From contig NC_014829.1 in assembly GCF_000177235.2 (NCBI RefSeq), positions 3,534,001 to 3,598,000 on the forward strand: a DNA stretch of 64,000 nucleotides, written 5' to 3'. Below the pieces are notes generated by a model that was not told the origin of the DNA, made no database searches, and saw only the letters and a list, made by a program, of their open reading frames with translations. Below, in pieces: positions 17,591 through 27,120 of this stretch. Both the position numbers and the translations under genes were made by a program. The DNA is from Evansella cellulosilytica DSM 2522 (lineage in GTDB: Bacteria; Bacillota; Bacilli; Bacillales; Salisediminibacteriaceae). Positions within the stretch are counted from its first letter, which is position 1. Every line of letters starts with the position of its first letter.

Positions 17591-18205
17591 TTATTCATAA
17601 CTAGAAAAGTCAATTGTAAAAGCTTTATCCTTATTTTCACCTAGTAGTTTTAATGTTGCTTCTCTTGCAACGTTAATGTCATCTACTGAAAAGAATATAG
17701 TAATAAAGTTCCCGTTATTTTTCACTACTTTTCTTTTTGGCTGAATAACTTCATCATCTTGAATCAATATACTTTCATAGTCATTTTCAGCATTATTTTT
17801 AAACCTAATACTGAATGGGATATATTGATCGGTAACATTATTTTTTGCCTCTGATACGCTTATGACTCTTCCAAACTTATAGTAGGTCATACGGGCTAAG
17901 CTTTCTATTTGATACTTTGGCGTCTCAATATACGCAAAGAAAATGTCACTCTCTTGGTTACTAACAGGGAGTAAATAGTCCATTAATGGATCATTTGTAG
18001 TAGAAACAGCCTGCTTAATTACCGATTCAATAGTTGTGTCATCTAAAAAAAATATATAGTCTTCATTTTCAAAGGTATGTGGTTTGTTCACTTCATCCAT
18101 TTGATGTCCAAATGTAAAACTCATATCATTTCGAAATAGCATAACGACGATCACACATATGCTACAACAAGTAATAAGAGTACTCCAAATCATCTTTTTA
18201 ATCAT
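17591..18205 (-). CDS. Uncharacterised single-pass membrane protein
   Basis: 204 residues. A short cytoplasmic N-terminus and one membrane segment (about 5-23) are followed by a mixed alpha/beta extracellular domain without cysteines. I do not recognise a family. RBS GAGGGG. It is monocistronic, upstream of a GGCCACTG hairpin and downstream of the GDPD gene on the same strand. Confidence 0.65.
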   Translation of the reverse strand: MIKKMIWSTLITCCSICVIVVMLFRNDMSFTFGHQMDEVNKPHTFENEDYIFFLDDTTIESVIKQAVSTTNDPLMDYLLPVSNQESDIFFAYIETPKYQIESLARMTYYKFGRVISVSEAKNNVTDQYIPFSIRFKNNAENDYESILIQDDEVIQPKRKVVKNNGNFITIFFSVDDINVAREATLKLLGENKDKAFTIDFSSYE

Positions 18206-18268
18206 ATAATCCCCTCTTCCTTCCCATTATATATTGGAAAGCGATTTTTGCCTATGAGGGGAAAACAT

Positions 18269-19210
18269 CTATTCTCCTAAAAGATCAAGTGCTATATCAG
18301 GACGATCAGTAATAATGCCATCTGCCCCAAGTTCAATAATCTTTTCCATCGTTGTTCGGTCATTAATCGTCCAATAATGAACATCCATACCTCTTGCATG
18401 TGCACCCCGAATTAACTTTTTATCTTTTAAATTAAAATTACCTTCTTGTATAGGAATTTGGATAGCATCCACTTTCGGTGAATATAAACTGTTTAAAAGC
18501 AGTTTATGAAAAATAACGAAACGTTTAATTTCGGATCTTCCCCCGCTAATGGCCACTTCATCTCCTGCTTTATCGATAAACATCTCGATGATGTCTTGGT
18601 TAAAGGAAGCAACTAAAACATTATCCTGTACATCATACTGATTAATTTTTGTCCACAACTCGTCGACTATAGATTCGTATAATTCAGGACGATTACTATC
18701 CTTTATCTCAATGACCATCCTTGTATTAGAAAAATGAGTAAATATTTCATCAATAGTCGGTATCCGTATCCCCAACCCTCTGAAACTATATTCTCCGTTT
18801 AAATCGTTAAAATAATATCCCGCATCTAATGCTATTACTTCCTCTAACGTCATGTCATTTACTTTACCTTTACCGTCTGTCGTTCGGTCAACAGTAGGAT
18901 CATGAATTGCGACTAAATGACCGTCCTTTGTCATATGTATATCAAATTCTATTGCATCAACACCTAAATTAACTGCTTGATCAAATGCGACGAGGGTATT
19001 AGATGGCGCTAAATGTTCTCCTCCTTGATGAGCAATTACCATCGGCCTATCATCCTCTAATTGAAAGAAAGACTTTTCAGGTCTCTCAGATACAGGAAAA
19101 AAGAAAATGGCAGCCCATATAATAGCAATGACGCTTATACCGATTCCGAAAAGCATAAATAACTTTGACTTTTTTTTCGTATTTACTTTATAATAAGCAA
19201 TCTTCAACAT
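18269..19210 (-). CDS. Membrane-anchored glycerophosphodiester phosphodiesterase
   Basis: 313 residues. An N-terminal membrane segment (17-39) precedes a GDPD TIM barrel. Catalytic landmarks are His61 (IAHQGGEHLAPSNT), Glu88 and Asp90 (AIEFDIHMTKDG) and His103 (AIHDPTVDRT). The enzyme would hydrolyse glycerophosphodiesters or wall/lipoteichoic polymers outside the membrane to glycerol-3-phosphate and an alcohol. The anchor suggests an extracytoplasmic site. The start ATG is close to GGGGGAG. Confidence 0.88.
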   Translation of the reverse strand: MLKIAYYKVNTKKKSKLFMLFGIGISVIAIIWAAIFFFPVSERPEKSFFQLEDDRPMVIAHQGGEHLAPSNTLVAFDQAVNLGVDAIEFDIHMTKDGHLVAIHDPTVDRTTDGKGKVNDMTLEEVIALDAGYYFNDLNGEYSFRGLGIRIPTIDEIFTHFSNTRMVIEIKDSNRPELYESIVDELWTKINQYDVQDNVLVASFNQDIIEMFIDKAGDEVAISGGRSEIKRFVIFHKLLLNSLYSPKVDAIQIPIQEGNFNLKDKKLIRGAHARGMDVHYWTINDRTTMEKIIELGADGIITDRPDIALDLLGE

Positions 19211-19355
19211 ATCTCCCCCATTTTTCTTGTATTAAGATGTATGTACTTTATGTAAGGACAACCTATTCAACTATATGAATATCATAATAAATCATGACAT
19301 TTTCTTCTAGAAAATATAGCAGATTACCGTTGAACGTTTTGTTCGAGTAAGAAAA

Positions 19356-19401
19356 AGGGTGCCACAAAAGGATATCGATAAACATCCCTATATGACACCC
19401 T
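19356..19401 (-). terminator. Terminator of hydrolase-MurF-Ddl operon
   Basis: Outer arms AGGGTG and CACCCT and an inner GGATAT-type stem are followed on the minus strand by TTTTTC. Confidence 0.7.
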
Positions 19402-19415
19402 CATTTATTCTTTTA

Positions 19416-20609
19416 TCAGTTTTTAGATCCCTTTCCACCGCTTAGCTTCCCTAAAGAAAACAAATTAGAATCAATTGAAAACATTAACTGCTCTCTCTCA
19501 CGCGTTCTTTTAAGCGCTAGTTGGATCAAATCATTCGTTAACTCCTTATAAGGCTTTCCTGTTGGCTCCCATAAATAAAACGATAAGGAGCCAGGAATAG
19601 TATTAATTTCATTTATAAATACGTTGTTTGTATCATTATCTATGAGGAAGTCAATTCTGGAAACCCCGCTGCAACCTAATACTTGGAATGCAGCGACTGC
19701 AAGTTCCTGAATTTCCTTAGTCTTTTCCTCGCTAATGTCAGCTGGAATGATGCGATTCGTTGATTCCATCCCTTTACTCGCACCACCGCCTTTAGAGCCT
19801 CCACCTGCATATTTATCTTCATAAGACAGAATTTCATCATTACCTAGTACTTGCTCACATACTGATGCTTCCGCTGCCTCGTAATCTCCCAATACGGAAC
19901 AGTTTATTTCGGTCATATTTTGGACCATTTTTTCTATGACGATTTTGTTGGCAAACTGTGAAGCAAGTTCCACTGCTTCTTCAAGTTCGTCAACGTTTGC
20001 CGCTTTACTAATTCCGACACTTGATCCTAAATTAGCAGGCTTTACAATAACAGGATATTGTAATTTTCCCTCTACTTTTTTCACTAGTTCATCTTGATCC
20101 TCATTCCATTTCGTTGAGTAAAACCATACGTAATCAAGAATTGGTAATCCTGAATCTCTATACACATTTTTCATGATGACTTTATCCATACCTGTACTTG
20201 AAGAGACTACATCACAGCCTACATAAGGTAATCCTAACAACTCTAAGTAGCCTTGGAGTACTCCATCTTCTGCAAACGTTCCGTGAACGATTGGAAATGC
20301 TACATCAATTTCATTGATGTATGCTTTCCCAAATTTTGGCTTAGGCTCCTTATTAATAATAACGCGATTATCACCTTCACGAAGTAGTTGTATTCGCTGT
20401 GATTTTGCAAGTAGACCTTTTAAATTTTTATATTCTTCAATGTCTAGTAATGTATCTCCTGTATACCAAGCACCTTCTTTAGAGATATATACAGGGATAA
20501 TTTCATATCTACTTTCATCCATATTTTGAATTGCTTGTAATGCCGAAATAACAGAAACTTCATGCTCTACAGACATGCCACCAAAGATAACAGCAACTCT
20601 TGTTCTCAT
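19416..20609 (-). CDS. D-alanine--D-alanine ligase family protein with glycine-rich insert
   Basis: 397 residues from the ATG after AAGGAAGGTG. ATP-grasp ligase features: FGGMSVEHEVS at the N-terminus, HGTFAEDGVLQG, VKPANLGSSVGIS and the metal-binding FINEINTIPGS. It is longer than the usual 350-365 residues. In the omega-loop region a glycine/serine/lysine-rich stretch (about 269-280, GGGSKGGGASKG) is inserted after SYEDKY, and there is a C-terminal extension. The family makes D-Ala-D-Ala or D-Ala-D-X. Its neighbour is an unusual membrane MurF-like ligase, so this may not be the housekeeping Ddl. Confidence 0.85.
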   Translation of the reverse strand: MRTRVAVIFGGMSVEHEVSVISALQAIQNMDESRYEIIPVYISKEGAWYTGDTLLDIEEYKNLKGLLAKSQRIQLLREGDNRVIINKEPKPKFGKAYINEIDVAFPIVHGTFAEDGVLQGYLELLGLPYVGCDVVSSSTGMDKVIMKNVYRDSGLPILDYVWFYSTKWNEDQDELVKKVEGKLQYPVIVKPANLGSSVGISKAANVDELEEAVELASQFANKIVIEKMVQNMTEINCSVLGDYEAAEASVCEQVLGNDEILSYEDKYAGGGSKGGGASKGMESTNRIIPADISEEKTKEIQELAVAAFQVLGCSGVSRIDFLIDNDTNNVFINEINTIPGSLSFYLWEPTGKPYKELTNDLIQLALKRTREREQLMFSIDSNLFSLGKLSGGKGSKN

Positions 20610-20622
20610 ACGAACACCTTCC

Positions 20623-22203
20623 TTATTCATTAAATGTATCCGGTAAATCATTTTCTAATAGGACGATCGTTTTTTCCTTAGCCACTTTGTGCATTTGTTG
20701 GATCGCATCCTGTAAGTTTTCCGCAATATACAGTTGTGCCTCTGGGTAATTGGCTTCCTTTAAACCGTCTTGTAACGGCTTTGTCTGCTTTTTCCCGACT
20801 AAAATAATATAATCACATTTATTAGCAGCGTATGTTGCCCATTCTTTATTTAATTCATACTCTTTTTCGCCAAGCTCAATCATTCCTGGTGTAACAAGCA
20901 TTCTGTATCCTTCCATACTTCCAAGGACGTCCACAGCCATTTTTGAACCAACAGGGTTCGAGTTAAAGCTATCATCAATAATTGTAATATTACCCGTTGA
21001 TCGTTTTAATTCTAACCTATGTGGAACAGCGTCCAAGCTACGGATCGGCTTTACCATTTCTGAAAGCTTCATTCCTAGTTGTAAGCCAATCGCAATTGCG
21101 GCTAATATATTATAAACGTTATGCTTACCTAGTAGCTTCGTTCTAAATGTCTGTGTTTCTCCGTTTTTCAACACAACAGTAAAGTCCATCCCTTTACTGC
21201 TATAGGAAATATCCTTTGCCCGAATATCAACGTCTGGTGCGTCGATACCGTAATAAATGACATCACGCTTTTGATACGGTGCATAAGACATAATGTTTTC
21301 GTCATCTTTGTTTAAAACACCAACACCATTATCTGGGAGTGTCTCAATAATCTCGTACTTCGTTTTTTTAATATTATCTAACGATTTAAACGTTTCTAAA
21401 TGTTGTTCTCCAATAGCTGTTAATACACCATATTGCTGGTCTACGAGTTCGCATATTTCCTCAACATCTCCGCCTTGCTTTGCCCCCATTTCAGCTATGA
21501 AAACCTCATGATAAGGCTTTAACTTCTCACGAATAGTTCTAGTGACACCAAGCTTCGTGTTAAAGCTTTCAGGTGTCATGAGTACGTTAAATTTCGCTGA
21601 TAACACTGCGTGCATAAAGTGTTTTACACTTGTTTTACCGAAGCTCCCAGTAATCCCAATCACTTTCAAATGTTGGGCAGACTTAATGCGTTGCTTTGCA
21701 TCATTAAAATAATACTCATTAATCCTCTTTTCAATTGGTAAATTAATTGTATTCGCCGCCAGTAAGAAATAATAAGAGAGAGCGATGCTTAATACTAATA
21801 CGGAAATTTTAAGAAACTCACCATAAAAGTGCTGTAACACATAAGCACCAACAATGACGAGCACGTATAATATCGAAGTAGTAGTTAAAAGACGCTTCAC
21901 TCTTGGCGTATATACAAGCTTCTTTTTCTCCACTGCCTTCGTTCTAATGAAGAATAAGAAAAGAAGCACGATCGCTGCTGCTATCGTATTAACGAGATAG
22001 CTAGTGAAAAAAGTCAAAATTAATGGAATGAGTAATAAATACTCCCTTAATTGAAATACCTTATCTTTGTTTCTTGATATCCAAAGTAAATATCGCTCAT
22101 TACGATAAGAGTTAAGCTGTAGCATATGCACACTTTTGATTACTTTAAATGCGATAACTAAAAGCCAGGAGGCAATGAGCAGCATTTCCAAATATACATT
22201 CAT
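20623..22203 (-). CDS. Membrane-anchored MurF-like Mur ligase
   Basis: 526 residues. About five membrane segments occupy residues 1-155, an unusual feature for MurF. The rest is a Mur ligase: P-loop GITGSFGKTS (183-192), EMGAKQGGDVEEI, and DDSFNSNPVGS, all MurF-like. MurF adds the D-Ala-D-Ala dipeptide to the UDP-MurNAc-tripeptide. It sits between an alpha/beta hydrolase (gap 2 bases) and a Ddl-family ligase, so the three genes are one operon. It may make a modified precursor or act on a membrane-bound acceptor; both are inference. Confidence 0.8.
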   Translation of the reverse strand: MNVYLEMLLIASWLLVIAFKVIKSVHMLQLNSYRNERYLLWISRNKDKVFQLREYLLLIPLILTFFTSYLVNTIAAAIVLLFLFFIRTKAVEKKKLVYTPRVKRLLTTTSILYVLVIVGAYVLQHFYGEFLKISVLVLSIALSYYFLLAANTINLPIEKRINEYYFNDAKQRIKSAQHLKVIGITGSFGKTSVKHFMHAVLSAKFNVLMTPESFNTKLGVTRTIREKLKPYHEVFIAEMGAKQGGDVEEICELVDQQYGVLTAIGEQHLETFKSLDNIKKTKYEIIETLPDNGVGVLNKDDENIMSYAPYQKRDVIYYGIDAPDVDIRAKDISYSSKGMDFTVVLKNGETQTFRTKLLGKHNVYNILAAIAIGLQLGMKLSEMVKPIRSLDAVPHRLELKRSTGNITIIDDSFNSNPVGSKMAVDVLGSMEGYRMLVTPGMIELGEKEYELNKEWATYAANKCDYIILVGKKQTKPLQDGLKEANYPEAQLYIAENLQDAIQQMHKVAKEKTIVLLENDLPDTFNE

Positions 22204-22205
22204 TT

Positions 22206-22976
22206 TTATCCCTCTCTATCTTTTTCTAGGAATTTATCTACAATAACTAAAAACTGATGTAGCTGGTCTAGATACGCAAAGTGACCAGCATTTTTTAATA
22301 CAACTAAACCCGCATCAGGTATTAACTCTTCCATCCGCTTCCCATCTGAAACAGGTGTGGCCGTATCATTTTCCCCAAAAATTAAGAGAACAGGAATATT
22401 CATTTTCGGCATTAAATGTTGCAAATCTTCATTAACTACCTTTACCATCGTTTGCTGCATAACGCCAGATGCATTTTTATAATCAGTTGAACCAGTTTTA
22501 GATTTTACTTTCGCTAATATATCTTCTTTATATTTTTTTAAAATAGGTAAGCTTAATATGTGCTTTAACGTCTTAAATGTATATACTTTCAAGTAATAAT
22601 TTAATTTCCTTTTTGGCTTTATCCCCGCACTATCCACAAGGATAACCTTTTTTACTCCTCCATATTTAACGGAATAAAAAATGGAGATTCTTCCACCGTT
22701 AGAGTGACCAATAAGAATCGGGTTATTAATCTTTAATTGTTGGATAAAAGCATGAAGGAAATCTGTATAATCCTCTGTCCCCCACTGTTCTGGTGGCTCT
22801 TCGCTTTCTCCGAATCCGGGTAAATCTAACGTATATACTTTATGATGCTTTGCTAAATGTTGATGAACGGGACTAAATGCTTGAATATTGGCACCCCACC
22901 CATGCAATAAAATCACAGGCGATCCTTCTCCATCAACTTTATAGTTTAATTTCATGTTATTAATAGTAATGAACAT
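22206..22976 (-). CDS. Alpha/beta hydrolase, first gene of MurF-Ddl operon
   Basis: 256 residues with VILLHGWGAN (oxyanion region), nucleophile elbow GHSNGG (Ser92), IFGENDTATP (acid) and NAGHFAYLD (His). There is no signal peptide. Two bases separate it from the MurF-like gene, so it is co-translated with a wall ligase. An ester- or amide-hydrolysing role in wall precursor editing is a guess from context only. Its substrate is unknown. Confidence 0.8.
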   Translation of the reverse strand: MFITINNMKLNYKVDGEGSPVILLHGWGANIQAFSPVHQHLAKHHKVYTLDLPGFGESEEPPEQWGTEDYTDFLHAFIQQLKINNPILIGHSNGGRISIFYSVKYGGVKKVILVDSAGIKPKRKLNYYLKVYTFKTLKHILSLPILKKYKEDILAKVKSKTGSTDYKNASGVMQQTMVKVVNEDLQHLMPKMNIPVLLIFGENDTATPVSDGKRMEELIPDAGLVVLKNAGHFAYLDQLHQFLVIVDKFLEKDREG

Positions 22977-23308
22977 AGACGATACGCTCCTTAAAGCTGA
23001 ATAAAAGTATGAACCATTCTTTTCATATCCTTTTTCATTTTACATGACAAAGAAGAAATTGGATAGGATGTATTGTAGTTAGATTACTGCCTATATTTAT
23101 GTATTCATTTTTCATTTTTAATGTGAATTAATTGTTATTGACACTAATCTTCATCTTACCATATTTTATTATAACAATACTAAGTTATATGTATTAATCT
23201 GTTCCCTTTTTACTCTACAAGTTTAACAAGTTTATTTATACATATATTCTCTCCTTTTTGCAAAAAATGCTGTTATAAAGGCTAATTGAACATAAAGGGG
23301 AATTTAAC
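22977..23308. other. AT-rich divergent intergenic region
   Basis: 332 bp between divergent genes. No ORF of note and no inverted repeat I can support. It must hold the promoters of the hydrolase operon and the alcohol dehydrogenase, but I could not identify convincing -35/-10 pairs. Confidence 0.4.
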
Positions 23309-24445
23309 GTGAAAGCTGTTACTTATCAAGGAATAAAAGACGTTAAGGTGAAAGAAGTACCAAATGCAAAGTTAGAAAAAAAAGACGATGTTCTCGTAAG
23401 AGTAACGAGTACTGCTATTTGCGGCTCTGATTTACATTTAGTACATGGCATGGTGCCGAACTTCCCAGAAGGATATATTATTGGTCATGAACCGATGGGT
23501 ATAGTCGAAGAAGTAGGACCAGAAGTAACAAAGGTGAAAAAAGGAGATCGCGTCATCATTCCATTTAACATCGCCTGTGGAGAATGCTTCTTTTGCAAAC
23601 ATGACCTAGAAAGTCAGTGCGACAATTCTAACGCAAATGGAGAAGCTGGTGCATACTTCGGTTACTCTGGAACCTTTGGCGGTTACCCAGGCGGACAGGC
23701 AGAATTATTAAGAGTTCCATATGGGAATTTCACACCGTTTGTAGTACCTGAAGAATGTGAATTAGAAGACGAAAAGTTGCTATTTTTATCCGATATTATT
23801 CCTACAGCTTATTGGGGCATTGAACAAGCTGAAGTAAAAAGTGGGGATACTGTCGTGGTGCTTGGTTGTGGACCTGTTGGTTTATTAGCTCAGAAGTTTG
23901 CATGGCAAAAAGGGGCGAAGCGAGTAATTGCCATTGATTATGTACAATATCGCTTAGAGCATGCTAAACGTACAAATAATGTTGAAGTGTTTGATTTTTC
24001 CAAGCATGCTGACCTTGGAGGACATATAAAGGAAATAACGAAAGGCGGCGCAGATGCCGTTATCGATTGTGTTGGAATGGATGGTAAAAAGAATGCTATT
24101 GAATCAATTGAAACTATGCTTAAGTTACAAGGTGGAACATTAGGACCATTAGTTCTAGCAAGTAGAATTGTTCGTAAAGGTGGAACTGTTAGTATTGTTG
24201 GTGTTTACGGTACAAGATATAACATGTTCCCACTTGGTGATTTCTTTGCACGAAACATAACACTTAAAATGGGCCAAGCACCTGTCATTCACTTTATGCC
24301 GGAGTTATATAAACAAATTGTTGACGATAAATTTGACCCTACTGATATCATCACACACCGTTTACCTTTAGAGAAAGCAGAATACGGCTATGATGTTTTT
24401 GATGAGAAACACGATGACTGTATTAAAGTAGTATTAAAACCCTAA
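23309..24445 (+). CDS. Zinc-dependent alcohol dehydrogenase (MDR family)
   Basis: 378 residues. Catalytic zinc ligands are Cys38, His60 and Glu61 (CGSDLH, GHE). The structural zinc site is Cys90, Cys93, Cys96 and Cys104. The Rossmann motif is VLGCGPVGLLA. The long form with the GTFGGYPGGQAE loop resembles glutathione-independent formaldehyde/alcohol dehydrogenases. It probably oxidises an alcohol or aldehyde with NAD(P). The start is GTG after AAAGGGG. It is monocistronic, and the natural substrate is unknown. Confidence 0.85.
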   Translation: MKAVTYQGIKDVKVKEVPNAKLEKKDDVLVRVTSTAICGSDLHLVHGMVPNFPEGYIIGHEPMGIVEEVGPEVTKVKKGDRVIIPFNIACGECFFCKHDLESQCDNSNANGEAGAYFGYSGTFGGYPGGQAELLRVPYGNFTPFVVPEECELEDEKLLFLSDIIPTAYWGIEQAEVKSGDTVVVLGCGPVGLLAQKFAWQKGAKRVIAIDYVQYRLEHAKRTNNVEVFDFSKHADLGGHIKEITKGGADAVIDCVGMDGKKNAIESIETMLKLQGGTLGPLVLASRIVRKGGTVSIVGVYGTRYNMFPLGDFFARNITLKMGQAPVIHFMPELYKQIVDDKFDPTDIITHRLPLEKAEYGYDVFDEKHDDCIKVVLKP

Positions 24446-24664
24446 TATAATAAGGGTCAAAGGCTAATTTTTCATGTTGAACGTCTCTTTAACCATGTGT
24501 GCAGCACAGCTTTATACAAAATTCTCTACCGAAATAAAAGATATACCATGTTTTCCATCCATACTATATTATCCTTTAGCACATTTACGTACACCCTATT
24601 TAATAACGGTTGGCGTTATAGTTCAACTTGTTAACACAGTCAATTTAATATAGGGGGATTATAT

Positions 24665-24805
24665 ATGGATGACTTTTGCTTTTATTGCGATAATGAAGTT
24701 GGAGAATATGTCCGCTATGGAGCATTTGTCCAAGAAGACGATCATATAGAAAAAGCACTTTGTCCCGATTGCTATCATGAATGGCTTCAAGGAATAAAAG
24801 GATAA
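24665..24805 (+). CDS. 46-residue protein with two CxxC motifs
   Basis: A short ORF with ATG at 24665, preceded by AGGGGG. The protein contains CFYC near the start and CPDC near residue 33, so it can form one four-cysteine zinc site, followed by a conserved-looking YHEWLQGIKG end. Size, strong RBS and an immediate terminator argue that it is real. Small CPxC proteins of this kind are common in Bacillus and mostly unstudied. Confidence 0.7.
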   Translation: MDDFCFYCDNEVGEYVRYGAFVQEDDHIEKALCPDCYHEWLQGIKG

Positions 24806-24937
24806 GAAAAACTAAATACGAGCTTGGTGAAGCTCGTTTTAGTCTTTTCTTAGAAGCAGTGGAATTTCGCTGTAGCTCTTATAAAGTACTAGTGAGTGCT
24901 CTTCTCGCTAGTACGCAAGGCGATAAAATTCCACTGC
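24804..24937. repeat. Composite repeat: terminator plus 80-bp palindrome (copy E)
   Basis: A CGAGCTT/AAGCTCG terminator hairpin (24804-24852) is joined directly to the palindrome 24856-24937. The same two-part order occurs at 17291-17400 and 56411-56543, so the pair behaves as one unit. The palindrome is almost identical to 3243-3322. Confidence 0.8.
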
Positions 24938-24956
24938 AAATATATACTTATCTTTT

Positions 24957-24989
24957 AAAAAAGGGCAGACGGCAACGCCATCTGTCCTT
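24957..24989 (-). terminator. Terminator of the CPA2 antiporter gene
   Basis: Arms AAGGGCAGACGGC and GCCATCTGTCCTT have one mismatch and are followed on the minus strand by TTTTTT. The GGGCAGA(C/T)GGC core resembles the tandem repeats at 28353 and 52763. Confidence 0.75.
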
Positions 24990-25053
24990 CCTTTTACATA
25001 TGTTATCTTAAAGTTTTTACCCTGAAGTTTTCCCTTGCTCTGTATAATAGAAA

Positions 25054-27120
25054 TTATTTTTCATCCTGCTTACTAAATAAAGATTCTCTAGGGAGGTACG
25101 TACCTCTCGTTCCTCTTACGTCTACTTCTTCTTCTTCAGCTGGATAGTATACGATAAAGTTTTTTAAATTATTTTTTGCCAACTTTTTAGGGAAGTGTTC
25201 TAACGGTATATTCCATGCAATCGTTCCTTTTCTCGCACTAAGAATAATAATTAAGTCATCATTCGTTACTTGAGGAACAAATTTAGCATATAGGTAATTC
25301 CAGCTTTCTATATAAATTAACGTCGTTGGTGGGTTAGGCTTTACATCCTTCACATGCTTCACATAATGATTTGTATCGTCATTGACGACAAAAATAACAA
25401 GTGGAACATTTAGTTTGCTTGCTATCAACTTTATTTTTTGGAAAGCATCAATAAACCCAGGTTTTCGATTTGAGCCTCTTGATACTACCAAGACCACTCT
25501 TTTTGCTGTATTTAATGGATCTGAGATTTTTGATACAAGTACTGTTTGTGTTGTCTTATCGATAACTCTATCGATTACACCGCCAAATAGCTGTTTTTGT
25601 TTCATTTTAGCATCCCAACCAGCTACGATAATGTTAATCCTTTCTTCCGTAACTGCCCTTGCGATCCCATTTGACACATTTAGATCGACTCTCGTTAAAA
25701 GTCTTACTGGCATATCAGCACCAGATGCATACATAACTGCATGACCTAACATTTTTTCCGCCTTCGCTACACCAATTTCAGCAGCATTTTCTTCTTTTTG
25801 GACTACAGTTAATGGATACAATGGTTGGTCTTGACTCTGTGACTCTTTAATCATAAAGGAGAGGTCTAGTAAAGACTCCATCGTTTTTGGGTCAGACAGT
25901 GGAATTAAAATTCTTTCAGGACCTTCGTTTCTCTTATACGGCTTCTCTTCCTCACTAAAAGCTAATTGTCGGCCAAATTTATCGACAAACGACGGACCAA
26001 TTATACAAGAGAGTAATATCATAATGATTACCCCGTTGACGGTAGATTGGTCTAGCAAACCTACATTGTAACCGACTAACGTTGCTGCTAAAGTAGCAGC
26101 AGCCTGCGGTATTGTTAAACCAAACATCACTTTAACTTCGGTACTAGAATATCCATAAATTTTTCCAATAATATAAGGGGGTAGCGCCTTTCCCGAAAAG
26201 AGAGCTAGCAATATTAAAGCGATTAATATAGAAGCACTAGGATCGCTAAATAGTACACGTAAATCCATTAACATCCCGACTGATAGTAAGAAAAATGGAA
26301 TGAACAATGCATTACCGAAAAAGCGTATTCTATTCATTAGTGGTCCGTAATCTAATACAAGTCGGTTCAGCGCTAATCCTGCCAAAAATGCACCTATAAT
26401 CGGTTCCACACCAGCTAATAATGCTAAAAACCCAGATAAAAATAATATGACCATCACATACGTAAAGTCTTTTATTCCTTCACTGTTTACATTTTTAAAG
26501 TACCATCTTGAAAGCCTCGGGACTCCTAATAATACTAATAGAACAAAGACAGTCAATGACACACATAACGAAATCCAAAAATTTACCGAAATTTCACCGT
26601 GAACTGCTCCAGTAATCACTGCTAAAACAAGTAATGCTAACGTGTCAGTTACTAACGTTCCACCCACAGCGGTCGTTACTGCTTTATTTTTAGAAATGCC
26701 TAACCTACTTGCAATCGGATAACCTAAAAGTGTATGAGAGCCTAGGATAGAACCAATAAGTATTGAGGCCATCATGGAATACCCCATAAATAAACAAACG
26801 ATCATGCCAAGACTAAATGGAATACTAAATGAGAGGGTGCCAAAAAGAATACTTCTATGCTTATATTTTTTAAAACCATCTATATCCAGTTCTAAACCAG
26901 CAATAAAAATAATGAACAGAAGGCCTACAGTTCCAAGTAAAATTAGCGTTTGATCTCTTTCTAATATATTTAATCCGTTAGGGCCTATGATAATTCCAGC
27001 AATAATTGGTCCGATTATGCCAGGAATTCGAAATTTACTCATAATCATTGGTGTTAAGAAGAAGATGAGCATCGTTAAAGCAAATATTTTAACAGGGTCT
27101 TGAATAGGTAATTCAACCAA
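25054..27120 (-). CDS. CPA2-family cation:proton antiporter with C-terminal UspA-like domain
   Basis: 688 residues. The N-terminal 390 or so contain about 12-13 membrane segments with GIIGPIIAGIIIGPNGLN, typical of KefB/GerN-like Na+(K+)/H+ antiporters. The cytosolic remainder resembles universal stress protein domains (ERILIPLSDP; TQTVLVSKISDP) and may regulate transport. Na+ or K+ extrusion in exchange for H+ would suit an alkaliphile. The start is TTG behind GGAGGGG. It is monocistronic; the ion is not known. Confidence 0.87.
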   Translation of the reverse strand: MVELPIQDPVKIFALTMLIFFLTPMIMSKFRIPGIIGPIIAGIIIGPNGLNILERDQTLILLGTVGLLFIIFIAGLELDIDGFKKYKHRSILFGTLSFSIPFSLGMIVCLFMGYSMMASILIGSILGSHTLLGYPIASRLGISKNKAVTTAVGGTLVTDTLALLVLAVITGAVHGEISVNFWISLCVSLTVFVLLVLLGVPRLSRWYFKNVNSEGIKDFTYVMVILFLSGFLALLAGVEPIIGAFLAGLALNRLVLDYGPLMNRIRFFGNALFIPFFLLSVGMLMDLRVLFSDPSASILIALILLALFSGKALPPYIIGKIYGYSSTEVKVMFGLTIPQAAATLAATLVGYNVGLLDQSTVNGVIIMILLSCIIGPSFVDKFGRQLAFSEEEKPYKRNEGPERILIPLSDPKTMESLLDLSFMIKESQSQDQPLYPLTVVQKEENAAEIGVAKAEKMLGHAVMYASGADMPVRLLTRVDLNVSNGIARAVTEERINIIVAGWDAKMKQKQLFGGVIDRVIDKTTQTVLVSKISDPLNTAKRVVLVVSRGSNRKPGFIDAFQKIKLIASKLNVPLVIFVVNDDTNHYVKHVKDVKPNPPTTLIYIESWNYLYAKFVPQVTNDDLIIILSARKGTIAWNIPLEHFPKKLAKNNLKNFIVYYPAEEEEVDVRGTRGTYLPRESLFSKQDEK

